This document shows, in pieces, positions 20,481 through 31,533 of a stretch of 64,000 nt of DNA. How positions within the stretch are numbered: position 1 is the first letter of the stretch; every line of letters begins with the position of its first letter. The DNA is from Macrosoma leucophasiata (Eukaryota > Arthropoda > Insecta > Lepidoptera > Hedylidae). The stretch lies in the NCBI GenBank assembly GCA_036365455.1, contig JAWQUS010000026.1, positions 16,200,001 to 16,264,000 of the forward strand. Direction: 5' to 3'. The notes beneath the pieces were generated by a model. That model had not been told where the DNA came from. It made no database searches and saw only the letters and a program-made list of their open reading frames with translations. The translations under genes and the position numbers were made by a program.

Positions 20481-20656
20481 CTAGCTAAATTAGCCAGCCA
20501 TCAAGACTCATCTAACAGTGTAATAAAAATTTAAATAGTGCAAGATTTAACTAAAAACAAAATATATTCAATGAACAAAGTGACTTTGATAAATCAGTGA
20601 CAATACGAAATAATTAACACTATACCCACATAAACTTTTTCAAGAACACAAAACTG

Positions 20657-21031
20657 TTGCCATATGAAGTTGCGGTCAGAAGAATAGGAAAAAAAGGAAT
20701 TAAAAATAGACCAATTGCCGTTACTCTATCAACTATAGGTATGAATATCAAAATTCTGAAAAATAAAAACAAAATACAAGACAAAAATATCTACATAAAA
20801 CAAGAATTTCCAGCAAAAGTTCTGAAAATACGGGAACAATTAAAAACACAACAAAAACAAGAAGAAGAGAAAGGAAACAAAGCTTATATACGATATGACA
20901 AACTCATAATAACAGAAGTACACACAAAACCGAATAATAAACGTGCACCATCATTTTCTCCTCCAGGCTCCCAATATGATAACAAAAATATATCAAAACC
21001 AACAGCAAATAAAAAACTAAGGGCGAAATAA
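20657..21031 (+). pseudogene. LINE ORF1-like C-terminal fragment
   Basis: 124-codon frame with no ATG at its start (opens with TTG). VRRIGKKGIKNRPIAVTLST, KILKNKNKIQDKNIYIKQEF, PAKVLKIREQL and GNKAYIRYDKLIITEVHTK. This order (R.IG.K...RPI.V.l...g.ki.ilKNK....iyI.eD.p..V...R..L....G..a.i.YDKL) is the RNA-binding C-terminal part of ORF1 proteins of moth LINEs. The 5' half and ORF2 are absent. Clade not determined. Confidence 0.6.
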
Positions 21032-21426
21032 CAACTATATTACGTCATACATGGAACAGAAAAATCAAATGACAGATTCAGATTGACATAGAGAGGCCCC
21101 AAAATGAATGTTAATGAAGTATGTAACAAATTTATGCATAAAATTAGAAAATAAACAAAAATTAATAAAACATAAAATAAATCACAATAAATATAATAAT
21201 ATAAAATAAATGGATGACAATTGTAATTTACTAATTTACTTGATTTAAATTTAAATTTCTTAATATAATATTGTTTATTGTTCTTAAATTCCTTTTAATA
21301 TTGTATACCTACATTGTGAAATTTAATTAAGTTTTTGACAATTTTTTAAAATGAAATGAATGCTATAATTTTGTATAATTTTTAAAATTGTATATCTAAT
21401 TAGAATATTAAGTGAGACATTTACTA

Positions 21427-21618
21427 AGAAAAATGGAAAGAAAAATTTGACTTCAGGCGAGGCTCGAACTCGCGACCTACTGGGAATCTAGTCCAGCCGC
21501 TCTTCCGACTAGATTCCCAGTAGGTCGCGAGTTCGAGCCTCGCCTGAAGTCAAATTTTTCTTTCCATTTTTCTTTAAAAATAAAATATATTTCACAAGCA
21601 TGTGTTAATGCGAAATAA
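21427..21618. mobile_element. Snap-back tRNA-like SINE, copy 1
   Basis: Two head-to-head arms. The left arm ends GGGAATCTAGTC and the right starts GACTAGATTCCCAGTAGG, with a 13-nt spacer; each holds GTCGCGAGTTCGAGCC (B box) and TTTTTCTTTCCATTTTTC. The right arm runs on to TTCACAAGCATGTGTTAATG and GCGAAATAATATAAAA, taken as the SINE 3' end. Arms are perfectly complementary for about 68 bp. Confidence 0.75.
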
Positions 21619-21629
21619 TATAAAAACAG

Positions 21630-21890
21630 ACAAGTTATTGGTCTATAATTTTTGGGTTCCGCGGTACTACCTGATTTATGGAGCAGGTGGGTCACACCAG
21701 TCGTTAGAAACTGTGGGAGTGAGCCTGATTCCAGAGATGCCTGAAACTGGATTGCTAAACGAGCGTGCGAACTTCGTAGCCACTTTAACCAGAAATTATG
21801 CAGTCCGTCCGGTCCCGGCGATTTCCAGTTCGGCATCGGACGGACTGCATTGGCTACGTCTTCTTCTGTTATGTTTATAGAATTCTTATT
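21630..21890 (-). pseudogene. R4/Dong-type LINE reverse transcriptase fragment
   Basis: Minus frame NSINITEEDVANAVRPM, NWKSPGPDGLHNFWLKWL, then SLPQFLTTGVTHLLHKSG and EPKNYRPITCL, where it is cut by the snap-back SINE. WK.PGPDG..NFWLK with YRPITCL is characteristic of site-preferring R4/Dong relatives; clade call is by eye. (ATT)n lies immediately on its upstream side (21884-21900). Confidence 0.6.
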
Positions 21891-21899
21891 ATTATTATT

Positions 21900-22686
21900 A
21901 TGTGTCTCGTCAGCACGGGGTCCAATTTGAACCCCGGACCTTTGGCAGGCTTGCGCGGGGACATGGGGGGTCCAACACGTAGAGGCCCTTTCGAGAATTT
22001 TGATCTACTTTGTGATGGGTTATATTAGGCGGGACCTCTCTCTGACTGCATCAATAGTTAATACAGGCACAGACAGACCCCGCAGAATATAGTGGGACTA
22101 TTGTAATGATAAGTGATTCGCCAAACTTTGGGCTATGTGGGTGAACTGGGGGGACTAGCTGGCTGGGCCTATGGAGTGAGATCCAGCACCTGACTATATT
22201 CAACATCTCACATTATCGAATCCTACTTTAGGCAGGTGGTGACTCGCCTCTCCTTGGTGGGCCCCCCAAACAGCCAACCCGATGGTCGACGGGGGGCAAC
22301 ACTGTTGAGAGAGGCTGGGGGTGTCGAGAGGTGTGGCTCCGGTTTCACCATCACGAGCGAGTAATCTCGAGCTCGGAGCGGGCTTCCCCGCTATTATGCC
22401 TTTAGACACTTCCACCCCCGAGTGTATGGCTCTTGCAGAAATTTAGACAACAGCCTATTATCTAAATTTCTGCAAATGCCATACCTCTAGCGCCCCACTC
22501 GGACCGGCCAATGAAGGCAAGCCAGAGGTGAGAGACCTGATGCTCTGTCCGGCCGTACCTCTGTGTGGCGGACGAGGCGGAGCCCAGTTCTCTCGGAGGA
22601 ACTCGAGATGATGGTAGGGGGTGGTATCGCTACTCACCAACAGCTCGCCACAAGCTGCTCTGCCCCCCTTATTATTATTATTATTA
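21900..22686 (+). mobile_element. GC-rich element bounded by (ATT)/(TTA) repeats
   Basis: Between ATTATTATTATTATG (21885-) and TTATTATTATTATTATTA (22669-22686) lies ~770 bp of GC-rich non-coding text with a hairpin at 22424-22485 (GCAGAAATTTAG/CTAAATTTCTGC). Trinucleotide edges fit LINEs that insert in TAA-type repeats, such as Dong. Possibly the UTR of the same element as the neighbouring RT fragment, rearranged. Confidence 0.4.
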
Positions 22687-22890
22687 AATGGTAGTGTTCA
22701 ACACTGTCGTGTTCCGGTCAGGTGTTAATATACGGCCCTGTAATTTCCGGCACAGAGGCATAACCTTAGGCCTCAGGAGTGGTAACGCATCTGCATTTTG
22801 ACCTTGGTCTTTGTGTGGGTGTCTATAGGCTGCAGTCATCACTTAACATCAATGTGAACTGCATGCTTGTTTGCCACTTACATTACATTA
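22686..22890 (+). mobile_element. T-family repeat, 3' two-thirds
   Basis: Starts AAATGGTAGTGTTCAACACT straight after the TTA run and ends CACTTACATTACATTAAAAA. Confidence 0.75.
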
Positions 22891-23472
22891 AAAACTGTAC
22901 AATACACACAAAATGTACATTAAAAAATGTAAATGTACAATAAATACAAAATGTACATTAAAAAATGTAAATGTACATATGCAAGGAAGTCTAAAAAAAT
23001 AAATAAAGTCGCAGGAAAAAGCTATCCTATTTATCATTACAACATTGATTCGAGACAGAAAATTCGACGACAAACAAGAAAAGTGAGTCATTTCAAGTCG
23101 ACCCGAATCTTATTTGTGAGATAAGGAAAAAAGTCGACAAAATGTTACAATTTCTTAATGTATTATGGCACATTGGCACCGTTTCAAAGTAAACAACAAA
23201 AATATATGAAATTATAATCGAAGTGGCAATAAATAAGATAAACAATACGACAAGGTCCAATGTGCGCGCCTACACATAGCGGAATGTAGACAAGCGGTAG
23301 AAAACAGTCGTGGCTCCGCAATTACTGGCACAGTGAATTAAAATAGCTACTTGAGTAATAATAGGTTAGGAATATAGGAATAAGAATATGTATTGCCATG
23401 TAACCTACAACTGGCTTGGAGTTATATATTTTAGTCTCTTAGGCTCGGTTGCACCAAAATGTTAACGTAAAC

Positions 23473-23956
23473 AAAGGAGATGTTGTGAGATCGGCTCTGG
23501 TTCGTACACGTCCTCAAAAAATGGGTAAATTAAAGAAGAATCCGAAAAAAAAACAATTAATTTATTCAAGAATATACATACATATAGTTACAACCATATT
23601 TAATTCAAACGATTTTATCATTTTCAACTATTTTCAACATGGCGGCGATACAGCCGACTTGGGATCAATAGATTTCGATAGTATTTAGAAAATATTACTT
23701 TTTTTAAATATTACTCTACACTCTCTGCCTACCCTGTTAGGGACATGGTGTGAAGATACATACATACATACATATTTTTTCATCAAAAAAAATTAAAAAA
23801 AAGGAAAATGTCAAAATTACATCGCCCGCCATATTCGCCATGTTGGTTTTGAGTTGCAATTCTAACTGCAAATAATGTTTTGTAACTGCAACCAAAGCTT
23901 AATAAGTGTGTACAATACATGGCCGGAGGTTCATACATTTTTGCAACATCTCCTTT
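23473..23956. mobile_element. TIR element (AAAGGAGATGTTG ends), split copy
   Basis: Left AAAGGAGATGTTGTGAG, right TTTTTGCAACATCTCCTTT. Shares GGGTAAATTAAAGAAGAATC, CATGGCGGCGATACAGCC and CGCCATATTCGCCATGTTGG with 43724-44263. An RTE tail (23698-23775) interrupts it. Confidence 0.65.
23698..23775 (+). mobile_element. RTE-type LINE 3' end
   Basis: CACTCTCTGCCTACCCTGTT, GGTGTGAAGATACATACATA; very short 5'-truncated insertion. Confidence 0.6.
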
Positions 23957-24088
23957 TATATCCTTCTTTAACTGTAATAAATTTGTTCAAGTTAAAGAAG
24001 GATGTACAATAAGATTTCTGTTATCCCTCATAAAGGTTATTTCGATTTTTAACGCTCCTTGTACATTAAATTTAATGAAGTACGACTT

Positions 24089-24472
24089 TTTTTTTTTGTT
24101 ATTATGGCATTGCTATTACGCATATTGCCAGTGTCAAGTAAAACTATATTTCATATTCTTAAAGCAGCGTAAAAGTTAGTATAATATAGTCAATCAATTA
24201 TTTATTAAGTATTATTAAGTATGTCAGTCAAGTGAGTTACAGTCAGTTAGCGATGGCTACTTTACCAGAAAATTTACAATGGAGTTTTGGAGGCAACCTG
24301 AAAGGTCGTGCTTTCGCACTGTTATTCTGTTTCACTATACACGGGCACTGTAATAAACCTATATCAAACAAAATACCACCAACTTTATTCAATATAACTT
24401 TTAAATACACTAAGAAAATGAAAATAAAATAAGAGCACCATACGCCTCTTTCAAGGTTCCCGCCAAAACTCC
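24089..24472 (-). mobile_element. G-family element, first of a tandem pair
   Basis: Poly-T, GGCATTGCTATTACGCATAT to CCCGCCAAAACTCC. Bounded by GAAGTACGACTT at 24077-24088 and 24473-24484. Confidence 0.85.
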
Positions 24473-24484
24473 GAAGTACGACTT

Positions 24485-24893
24485 TTTTTTTAAGTTATTA
24501 TGGCATCGCTATTACGCATATTGCCAGTGTCAAGTAAAACGATATTTCGTATTTATTTAAGCAGCGTCAAAGTTAGTATAATATCAAGTATAATATGTAA
24601 GTATCAAGTATATAAGTTATCAAGTATAATATGTCAGTCAAGTGAGTTACAGTCAAGTTAAGTCGAGTAAAGCGATGGCTACTTTACCAGAACATTTACA
24701 ATGAAGTTTTGGAGGCAACCTGAAAGGTCGTGTTTTCGCACTGTTATTCTATTTCACTATACACGGGCACTGTAATAAACCTATATCAAACAAAATGCCA
24801 CCAACTTTATTCAATATAACTTAAAAATACACCAAGAAAATAAAATAAAATAAGAGCACCATACGCCTCTTTCAAGGTTCCCGCCAAAACTCC
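24485..24893 (-). mobile_element. G-family element, second of a tandem pair
   Basis: Same orientation and structure; bounded by GAAGTACGACTT at 24473-24484 and 24894-24905. It differs from the first copy by substitutions and a longer AAGTATAATATG-type stretch, so it is not a recent duplicate of it. Confidence 0.85.
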
Positions 24894-25304
24894 GAAGTAC
24901 GACTTGTAACTTAAACTACAAAAACTTATAGTTTAGGAGGCCGCGAACTGTTTTCATAATTCTTACTTAAACAATGCAAATGCTCAAAAAACTAACATCT
25001 CAACATGCATTCCTCACATGTGATTTATGGGACAGGTAACCTGTTGATTAACAGATTGATAAAATATGATACCATTAGGTTTCTGGCTCGTTTTCAAATT
25101 TCATTACCTATTAATTTTAATCTGTCGTGTATAATTTTTAAAGTTTTTTATTAAATGGAAAATTCTAGAAAATTGTATAATTTTCTAGAATCTATACATA
25201 TTAAGTAGATATAAAAGAAAGTCTCCCACCGTATCTGTCTGTCCGTTCGCAATAAACTCAAAGACTACTGCACGGATTTTCACGAGGTTTTCATCAATAG
25301 ATAG

Positions 25305-25470
25305 AATATAATAGAATATTCTTTATTGTACACCAATGATTTTTACAAAATAAAACTAGATGCATAGCAGATAGGTAATACAAAAAGGCGTTCTTATCGC
25401 TGAAAGCGGTCTCTTCCAGACTACCTGTAGGTGGAAGGAGAATTTTAATATAGTTAAGACGATAGGGGTG
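25305..25470 (-). mobile_element. Putative LINE 3' UTR
   Basis: On the minus strand: TCTGGAAGAGACCGCTTTCA, GATAAGAACGCC then AATAAAGAATATTCTATT. Resembles a repeat tail I have seen in moth LINEs; assigned weakly. Confidence 0.35.
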
Positions 25471-25674
25471 TACAGGTTAAATATGTAATACATACAGTAA
25501 TTAAATTAAAGAGATAGAGTGATTCATGTGGAAGCGTTGTGTATAATTTATTAAGGTTTTGTGTTAATTATGCGGAACATAACAATGAATTTTGTTATAG
25601 GTAATGTGGGCTTTGTAATTCTGCCAGTCAATGACAAAGAATGTCCCATATTCTTTTATTTCGTCTTATTTTGC

Positions 25675-25976
25675 CATAGAGCAACACGGGCCATGGGCCA
25701 GGCCGCGGCGGGCCGGAGGGGAGTAGCCATATTCTGGCTTTCCCCTCTGTCAAAGTACAAGACCAAATGATCCTACGCCTGTCGCCTAGATGTTTAAATG
25801 TGTGCGTGAAATTGTCTATATACTTTGTTAAAGTCAAGGTGTGAATTTCGTAGTAATAGACGATTTTTGTAGTGTATGTATTTCTTTTATTTGTACCCCA
25901 CGCAAAAAATGTCAGAATGTTTTGCATCGGTAATAAACGCTATGGCTACTCCCCTCCGTTTTGCGTTTGCTCTATG
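25675..25976. mobile_element. MITE, CATAGAGCAA ends
   Basis: CATAGAGCAACACGGG at left, TTTGCTCTATG at right. Inside: GGGGAGTAGCCATATT, TGTGTGCGTGAAATTGT and AGTAATAGACGATTTTTGTA. Copies also at 36899-37108 (cut) and 61587-61953. Confidence 0.7.
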
Positions 25977-26536
25977 TACGAGTATCTTGCCGTTTGTAAA
26001 AGAGAGTATGGAACATTCTGTTGATACCTATTTTTTACATTAAAAATGTTTGAAAGGGTCCTTTAAAAGGGGTCTTTTTTAAAGATCAATATTTATTCGC
26101 GCGAGCAAAAAAGAAAGACTTCGGTCCTACGTGGAATCTTTTCAATTTAGTCGTCCACTTGGTCCAAATATAAGTTCGGAAGGATGGGCGAACAAAAAAA
26201 GGCATTTTCCTCCATACCTCTTATATGCCCCTAAGTCCCCTAATGGGTAAAAATTAGGGCCCGTAGCCCGCGGGCCCCGTATAATTTATATGGCATATAT
26301 GGCGCTACCTACGCCACTGGAAGCAATACAAATCCGGGTCGAACAGCTAGTTATTCTAAATAGAACAAATAAATATCATGTTATTAACATAAATAACAAA
26401 GATTCCTGTATGCATTAAAGATCAAAGATCATCTCAATAAGGTTGAAATGAATTAATAGTAGTTTTTTCATAGCGAACATCTCAACATGCATTAAGATCA
26501 AACAACAGTGAGGCAATAAAACTATTTATCTATTAT

Positions 26537-26919
26537 AATAAATAATAATGGCAACCCATTATACGTCCCACTGCTGGGCACGAGTCTCTCCCTTTTTTTG
26601 GGGGGAGGCCTGGAGCTTACTCCACCACGCTGCTCCAATGCGGATTGGTGGAGGCGGGTGGGTTAGTGGCCGACCTACTGTCGGATGTTTTCAAACCGCC
26701 CGTAAGGCCTCCGACAAGGTTTAACGACTGCTATCCATCGATAGCAACCGGGACCGACGGCTTAACGTGCCCTCCGAAGCACGGAAACGCGCATTTAATT
26801 TGCCACTAGCGGTCACCCATCACACTACCCGACCGCGCCCGTAGTGCTTAACCGAGCAGATCGCTTACGATCTACACCAGCCCCTGGGCCATGCGCGCTT
26901 CTTTTTTTCTTCATCTTTC
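26537..26919 (-). mobile_element. 5S-rRNA-derived SINE with TSD
   Basis: Full-length reverse copy. ATTTATCTATTAT at 26524-26536 and 26920-26932. Has a T/C-rich extra 5' extension of about 18 nt beyond GCGCGCTTC. Confidence 0.85.
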
Positions 26920-26997
26920 ATTTATCTATTATTTATGATATATTGAAAAGCTTAATTATCACTCGGTAACCTTTGATGATGCATGATTTATTATGTA

Positions 26998-27160
26998 CTA
27001 GCTTTTACCCGCAACGATGGCGATGTTTTTCTAAGACCTATCCAATGACACTTCATACAATGCGCGAGAAAAAAACCATCCCCTATACCCGACATGTTTA
27101 TACATAGGGTACCCTAAATGTTTATCAAAGTTTTTTTCATTTCACCCTTTAACCATCACC
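26998..27160 (-). mobile_element. Helitron-like end
   Basis: CTAGCTTTTACCCGCAACGA, then ACACTTCATACAA; decayed version of the CTAG-type terminus. Confidence 0.35.
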
Positions 27161-27450
27161 ATTGGTAAAACCAAGCTAAAAGCGAAGCAGTTTAACCCTT
27201 CAAGGAACGTAAAGCTGCCAGCGGCTAGATACAATTGAAAATGAACTCTCATAATATATTTTTTTCGTGAATACACGATGCGTGAACGACTATTAAAAAT
27301 GGCAAGGCTCGACCCCCCGTGTTTACGTTACACGTCCAACCAACAATATAATTTTGGTATGCAATGACTGACAATACGTCCGATATCAAGAGAGAAGCTA
27401 CTTGTACACGTTTATGTTTGAAACTAAGGTCCTTGTTCTATTTAGTTTAT
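27160..27450 (+). repeat. Unknown direct repeat, copy 1
   Basis: Shares AGCTAAAAGCGAA.CAGTTTAA, ATGGCAA.GCTCGACC, CCGTGTTTACGTT, CAACCAACAATATA and CAATGACTGACAATAC-like text with 28045-28290. Confidence 0.6.
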
Positions 27451-27545
27451 ACATATTTTCCAATAAATTATTGCCAATGTATAATAGTAACACATATTTA
27501 TATTATTAGATTATATTATTATATATAAATATTATTATATTATTA

Positions 27546-27760
27546 GACGACCCGGTTAGTCCAGCGGTGCGAAACCACCGTTTGATTCGAAGGGTCGCGG
27601 GTTCGATCCCCGCTCCGGAACAAAGATTTGTATGGCCTACAGATATTTGTTTCGGGTCTGGGTGTTTGTGTATGTGTTGTATGTGTACAACGGCACCCAC
27701 GACACAGGTTTATACCTACTGTGGGGCTGTGAGTGTAAGCGTATTTTATTTTATTTTTAT
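27546..27760 (+). mobile_element. tRNA-derived SINE, family A, full-length
   Basis: CGACCCGGTTAGTCCAGCGG, intact B box GGGTTCGATCCCCGC, end GTGAGTGTAAGCGTATTTTA; within AT-rich (TATTAT)-like DNA. Confidence 0.85.
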
Positions 27761-28044
27761 ATGTTTTCAATTGCAAGTAAAACAAAAATTATTTGCACTT
27801 TCCTTAGTTTACGAGGCTCTCAAATGTGCCGAAAAGTTAAAGCGGATTGAAGGAGCTTTAGTTCGGAGAGGAGGAAGTATTGCCCGTTCTACACGTAGTA
27901 TTATTGTAGATCATCTGCCGAAACACTGTAGCTCCACATGGCGTTGAAAAGTATAATATTTGAGATGCTTTATTACCTTAACCCTGATATGGTCCTTCGA
28001 ACCAGCGGAAAAGCCTTTAAAAAATCCGCAAAACACACAAAATG

Positions 28045-28290
28045 AACCTGTACCTACAATCGGTGAAACCATAAAGCTAAAAGCGAAACAGTTTAAATAC
28101 GCAATGCGTAAACGGCTATTAAAAAAATGGCAAAGCTCGACCCGCCGTGTTTACGTTTGCTCGCCCAACCAACAATATATTGGTGTGCGATGACTGACAA
28201 TACTCAAGTCCGATACAAAGAGAGATGCTATTTTTACACGTTTGTGTACGCGACTACGGCGCCTACACTATTTAGAAAATTCATATTTTC
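28045..28290 (+). repeat. Unknown direct repeat, copy 2
   Basis: Partner of 27160-27450. In one frame it reads KLKAKQFKYAMRKRLLKKWQ, but the partner copy does not keep the frame, so it is probably not coding. Confidence 0.6.
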
Positions 28291-28439
28291 CAATGAATTC
28301 TTTTGAATTTAGTCAGATGGGGTCAAGCTTGCGTGGTTAGTATCGTATTTTTAGGTGCACGTGTATTATTGAAGTTGCCAACGTTTTGTGTAAGATTGTC
28401 TGTGTATTGCCTGTTAACTGTATTTTTTTGTCTATGCTT

Positions 28440-28720
28440 CAGCCTCATCATCATCATCATCATAATTTCAGCCGAAAGATGCCCACTGCTGGACCAAAGC
28501 ATCTCCATAAGGGAGATATGCCATAATAGCCACGCTTGGCATGCGGATAGGCGATCGCAGTAGCGGTGGTTTTATCGTAGGACGCTGCTGCCCATCATGC
28601 GTTATTGCACTTACTACCGCCCCATTTAAATGGTTTGACCGCCATTATTCGGTTGGCTGAGTGCACTAGTGGAAGAAGTTTGCTCTACAAATATCGTGGG
28701 CAATCGCTGAATGAGGCCAG
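28440..28720 (-). mobile_element. LINE-type 3'-tail repeat with (ATC)n
   Basis: CATCATCATCATCATAATTT, CAGCCGAAAGATGCCCACTG, CTGGACCAAAGCAT, then GGCGATCGCAGTAGCGGTGG and CACTTACTACCGCC. On the minus strand it ends with the CAGCAGTGGGCATCTTTCGG + (GAT)n tail common to moth LINEs. Confidence 0.6.
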
Positions 28721-29385
28721 CCCAGTACAACAGTCCTGAGAAGCTCTCATTCAGCGATTGAAATGTTTTCCATCTTAGCCCCAGGGGATTCCAACGAACG
28801 CGTTGTAATCATCTTTGGGGGAGGCTTTCATCTAGCAGTGTAGGTCTTTCAGCTGAAATTATGAAATGCTTGAGATCTATTGCTTCTTGGCCAGAAATAA
28901 AGATACGTGCATTATCTGGTTTCAATGACGAACAGGTGGACCAACTCGCTTGATCGATTTGTTTTGTTTGTTAAATGATTTTATGTTGTCCTTTCACACC
29001 ACCTAGGTAAGCAATAACGAGAAACTGTTATGGCTCTCGTGGGCGCGCTATGAAAACAATAGTGATAATCACAATGATGATCGCTGTTGTTTTATGTAAC
29101 ATCACGCTATTTATACTCCGAGCAGACCAACGGCCACGCGTAAAATGAGCAGGCCTGCTCTAGGCTAGTGTGATATTTTATGGACACCTTAAGGTGCTCC
29201 CACTGAACAGTTATTAAACATGAGAACGTGTAGTATGTCTTGCGTTACATTTGTTTCCTAACTTTTTTAATATTTCTCCAGTCCGGAGGGCAAATTTGGT
29301 GAGGTCCAGTTCCAGATGAAGCACGAAGTGTGTTCATAGGTTTGTAACCAAACTTCTCAGAGGCCTACGTAAAATAATGAAAATA

Positions 29386-29697
29386 ATAATGGCAGCCCTT
29401 GACACGTTTCACTGCTGGGCACGAGTCTCCTCTTTTTGGGGGGAGGCCTGGAGCCTACTCCACCACGCTGCTCCAATGCGGGTTGGTGGAGATACGGGTT
29501 AGTGGCCAACCCACTGTCAGATGTTTTCAAACCCCCGACAAGGTTCAACGACTGCTATTTATCGATAGCAACCGAGACCGATGGCTTAACGTGACCTCCG
29601 AAGCACGGAAGCGGTCACCCAACACTCACCGACCGCGACTGTACCGTACAACCGAGTAGATCGCTTGCGATCTACACTAGCCGTGCCATGCGCGCTT
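29386..29697 (-). mobile_element. 5S-rRNA-derived SINE, diverged
   Basis: All blocks present but with deletions around GGTTTGAAAACATCTGACAG and in the 5S head. Older than the other copies. Confidence 0.75.
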
Positions 29698-30142
29698 CGC
29701 GATAAGTAATCTCGACGCTCCAGTTGGAAGCGGAGATCCGGGGAGGGCCAGGACGGAGCACAAAGGCTCGCCAGGGAGTTGGGTGGTTCGGAGGGCGAAG
29801 GTGAAACTGCAGGGCACAGCTAGTAATTAATAGAAATATATTTTTTTATTAAACACCGAAACGAAAACATTTTATAATTTCATCACACGTGTTGATTGTA
29901 AACAGTAACAGACGGAAATACTTCAAAATACGTAACATATATTTATAAATATCATGAGAAATTATTGTATTTATCATGTCTTTGAATGCGGTGCAGTTGA
30001 TCAGATAAGGCGTCTAAACGTTTTGGCAACTAAAGGTTGAGTATCACCAAGTGTGGGAGCAGGAGGATTTTATCATTGTTAAAAGCACTTTTAAATAAAT
30101 GTGAATTAATTCATTAATTAAATAACAAAGTACATTGCTCGT

Positions 30143-30373
30143 CAAGAAATAATGCACATCGAGCCTATGAAAGGGACAACCGGCTAGTTTCGGCCTCATA
30201 GAGCGTTATCTCTGCTGCACACTGCGTACGTAAGCATCCGTAGTCCGGTATTGGTCAAAACTTGATCAATATGGTCGACAAACGTCAAATAAGCAAGGTG
30301 CGAAAGAGATAACGCTCTACAGATCCGAAATAAGCCGACGTTTCTTCCTGAGGTCGATGTGCATTATTTCTTG
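30143..30373. mobile_element. MITE (TGCACATCGAGCC family)
   Basis: CAAGAAATAATGCACATCGA at left and TCGATGTGCATTATTTCTTG at right, with nearly 75-bp imperfect arms and the TCCGGTATTGGTCAAAACTT core shared with 18428-19438. Confidence 0.75.
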
Positions 30374-30399
30374 TTGGATACTATACTTGTAGGTATCTC

Positions 30400-30627
30400 C
30401 TCATTGGTGGTAGAGTTCCAGGGTAGGAGTTCGAGGGCCCTACCATGTTCCGGTAAGATGGTAATGTATGGCCCCGTAATAATAATCACAGAGACATAAC
30501 AACTAAGGTCTCAGGGGTGGCAATGCATCTGCATTTTACCTCTGGTCTTTGTGTGTCTATAGGCTGCAGTCATCACTTAACATCAATGTGAACTGAATGC
30601 TTGTTTGCCACCTTCACTACATAAAAA
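30400..30627 (+). mobile_element. T-family repeat, diverged
   Basis: TGGTGGTAGAGTTCCAGGGT to CACTACATAAAAAAGG; the middle 5' part is deleted. Confidence 0.65.
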
Positions 30628-30654
30628 AGGTACACGTATTATGTCTTGAAACTG

Positions 30655-30700
30655 GCAAAAACTTCAATGGCTCAGTTGGAAGAGCGGCTCGACTATTAAT
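30655..30700 (+). other. tRNA-like A-box fragment
   Basis: ACTTCAATGGCTCAGTTGGA then AGAGCGGCTCGACT resembles the 5' half of the tRNA-like head of the snap-back SINE (CTTCAGTAGCTCAATTGGAA) in single orientation. No 3' half follows. Confidence 0.4.
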
Positions 30701-31331
30701 ATGCTTTTATTTTAATGAATACTGTGTAACTCACACGGTAATCCTACAACAGTATTGATACGTTGTAACTGGGTGAAACATACAACGTTGCTAGGCGGCG
30801 ATTTGGCACGCGGGCACATAGCGGGAATGTCGGCCCGTCTGCGCCCGCGCACCCTTGCACTGTTCCATGCATCCAATACACTCTACGTAATACCACTGTT
30901 TATGTTATGTTCTGCGTTTGTATTCCGTAGACCGACAATTAAATTTGGCAAGAAGTACGATCCTGCAACGTAAATAAAGAAAAAGTTTTGAAAATTGCAA
31001 AGAGTTTATATACAGAAGAGACACTGGAAACAAACAGCCGGTTCCGTTTTGGTCCGTTTTTTTTTATTAGACGCATATTTATATGAGACATTTCCACGTC
31101 ATGTGTCTTTTACTGGTACAGTGAACTAAATAAAAATTTAAAAAAAAAACCAAAAAAAAAATGTGTGTTTATGACCTCTTTCAGCGAGTTTCCCCGCGTA
31201 CAACAATCCCCATTTAGGAGCACGCCCCCGACGCTTTGGGGGCAGATAGGCCCGGGGTACGATGATTCGCCTCAATCCTCGAACCATCCCCCCTTTTGCG
31301 TTCGCGCGGCGGGAGGGATGATGAAGATTAG

Positions 31332-31533
31332 TAGATGGAGCTCGCGGGCGTAGGCACCACCGCATTACCTAATATACTTGCCGCTAAATGCTAGTGTTTA
31401 GCACTATCGTGTTCCGGTTGGATGGTAATGCATGATCGCGTAATAACTAATCACAGAGACATAACAACTTAGATCTCAGGGGTGGCAACGCATCTGCATT
31501 TTGACCTCCATTTGACCTTCATAACATAAAAAA
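31332..31533 (+). mobile_element. T-family repeat with internal and 3' deletions
   Basis: GGAGCTCGCGGGCGTAGGC, CTATCGTGTTCCGGTTGGAT to CATAACATAAAAAAACTG. Confidence 0.65.
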
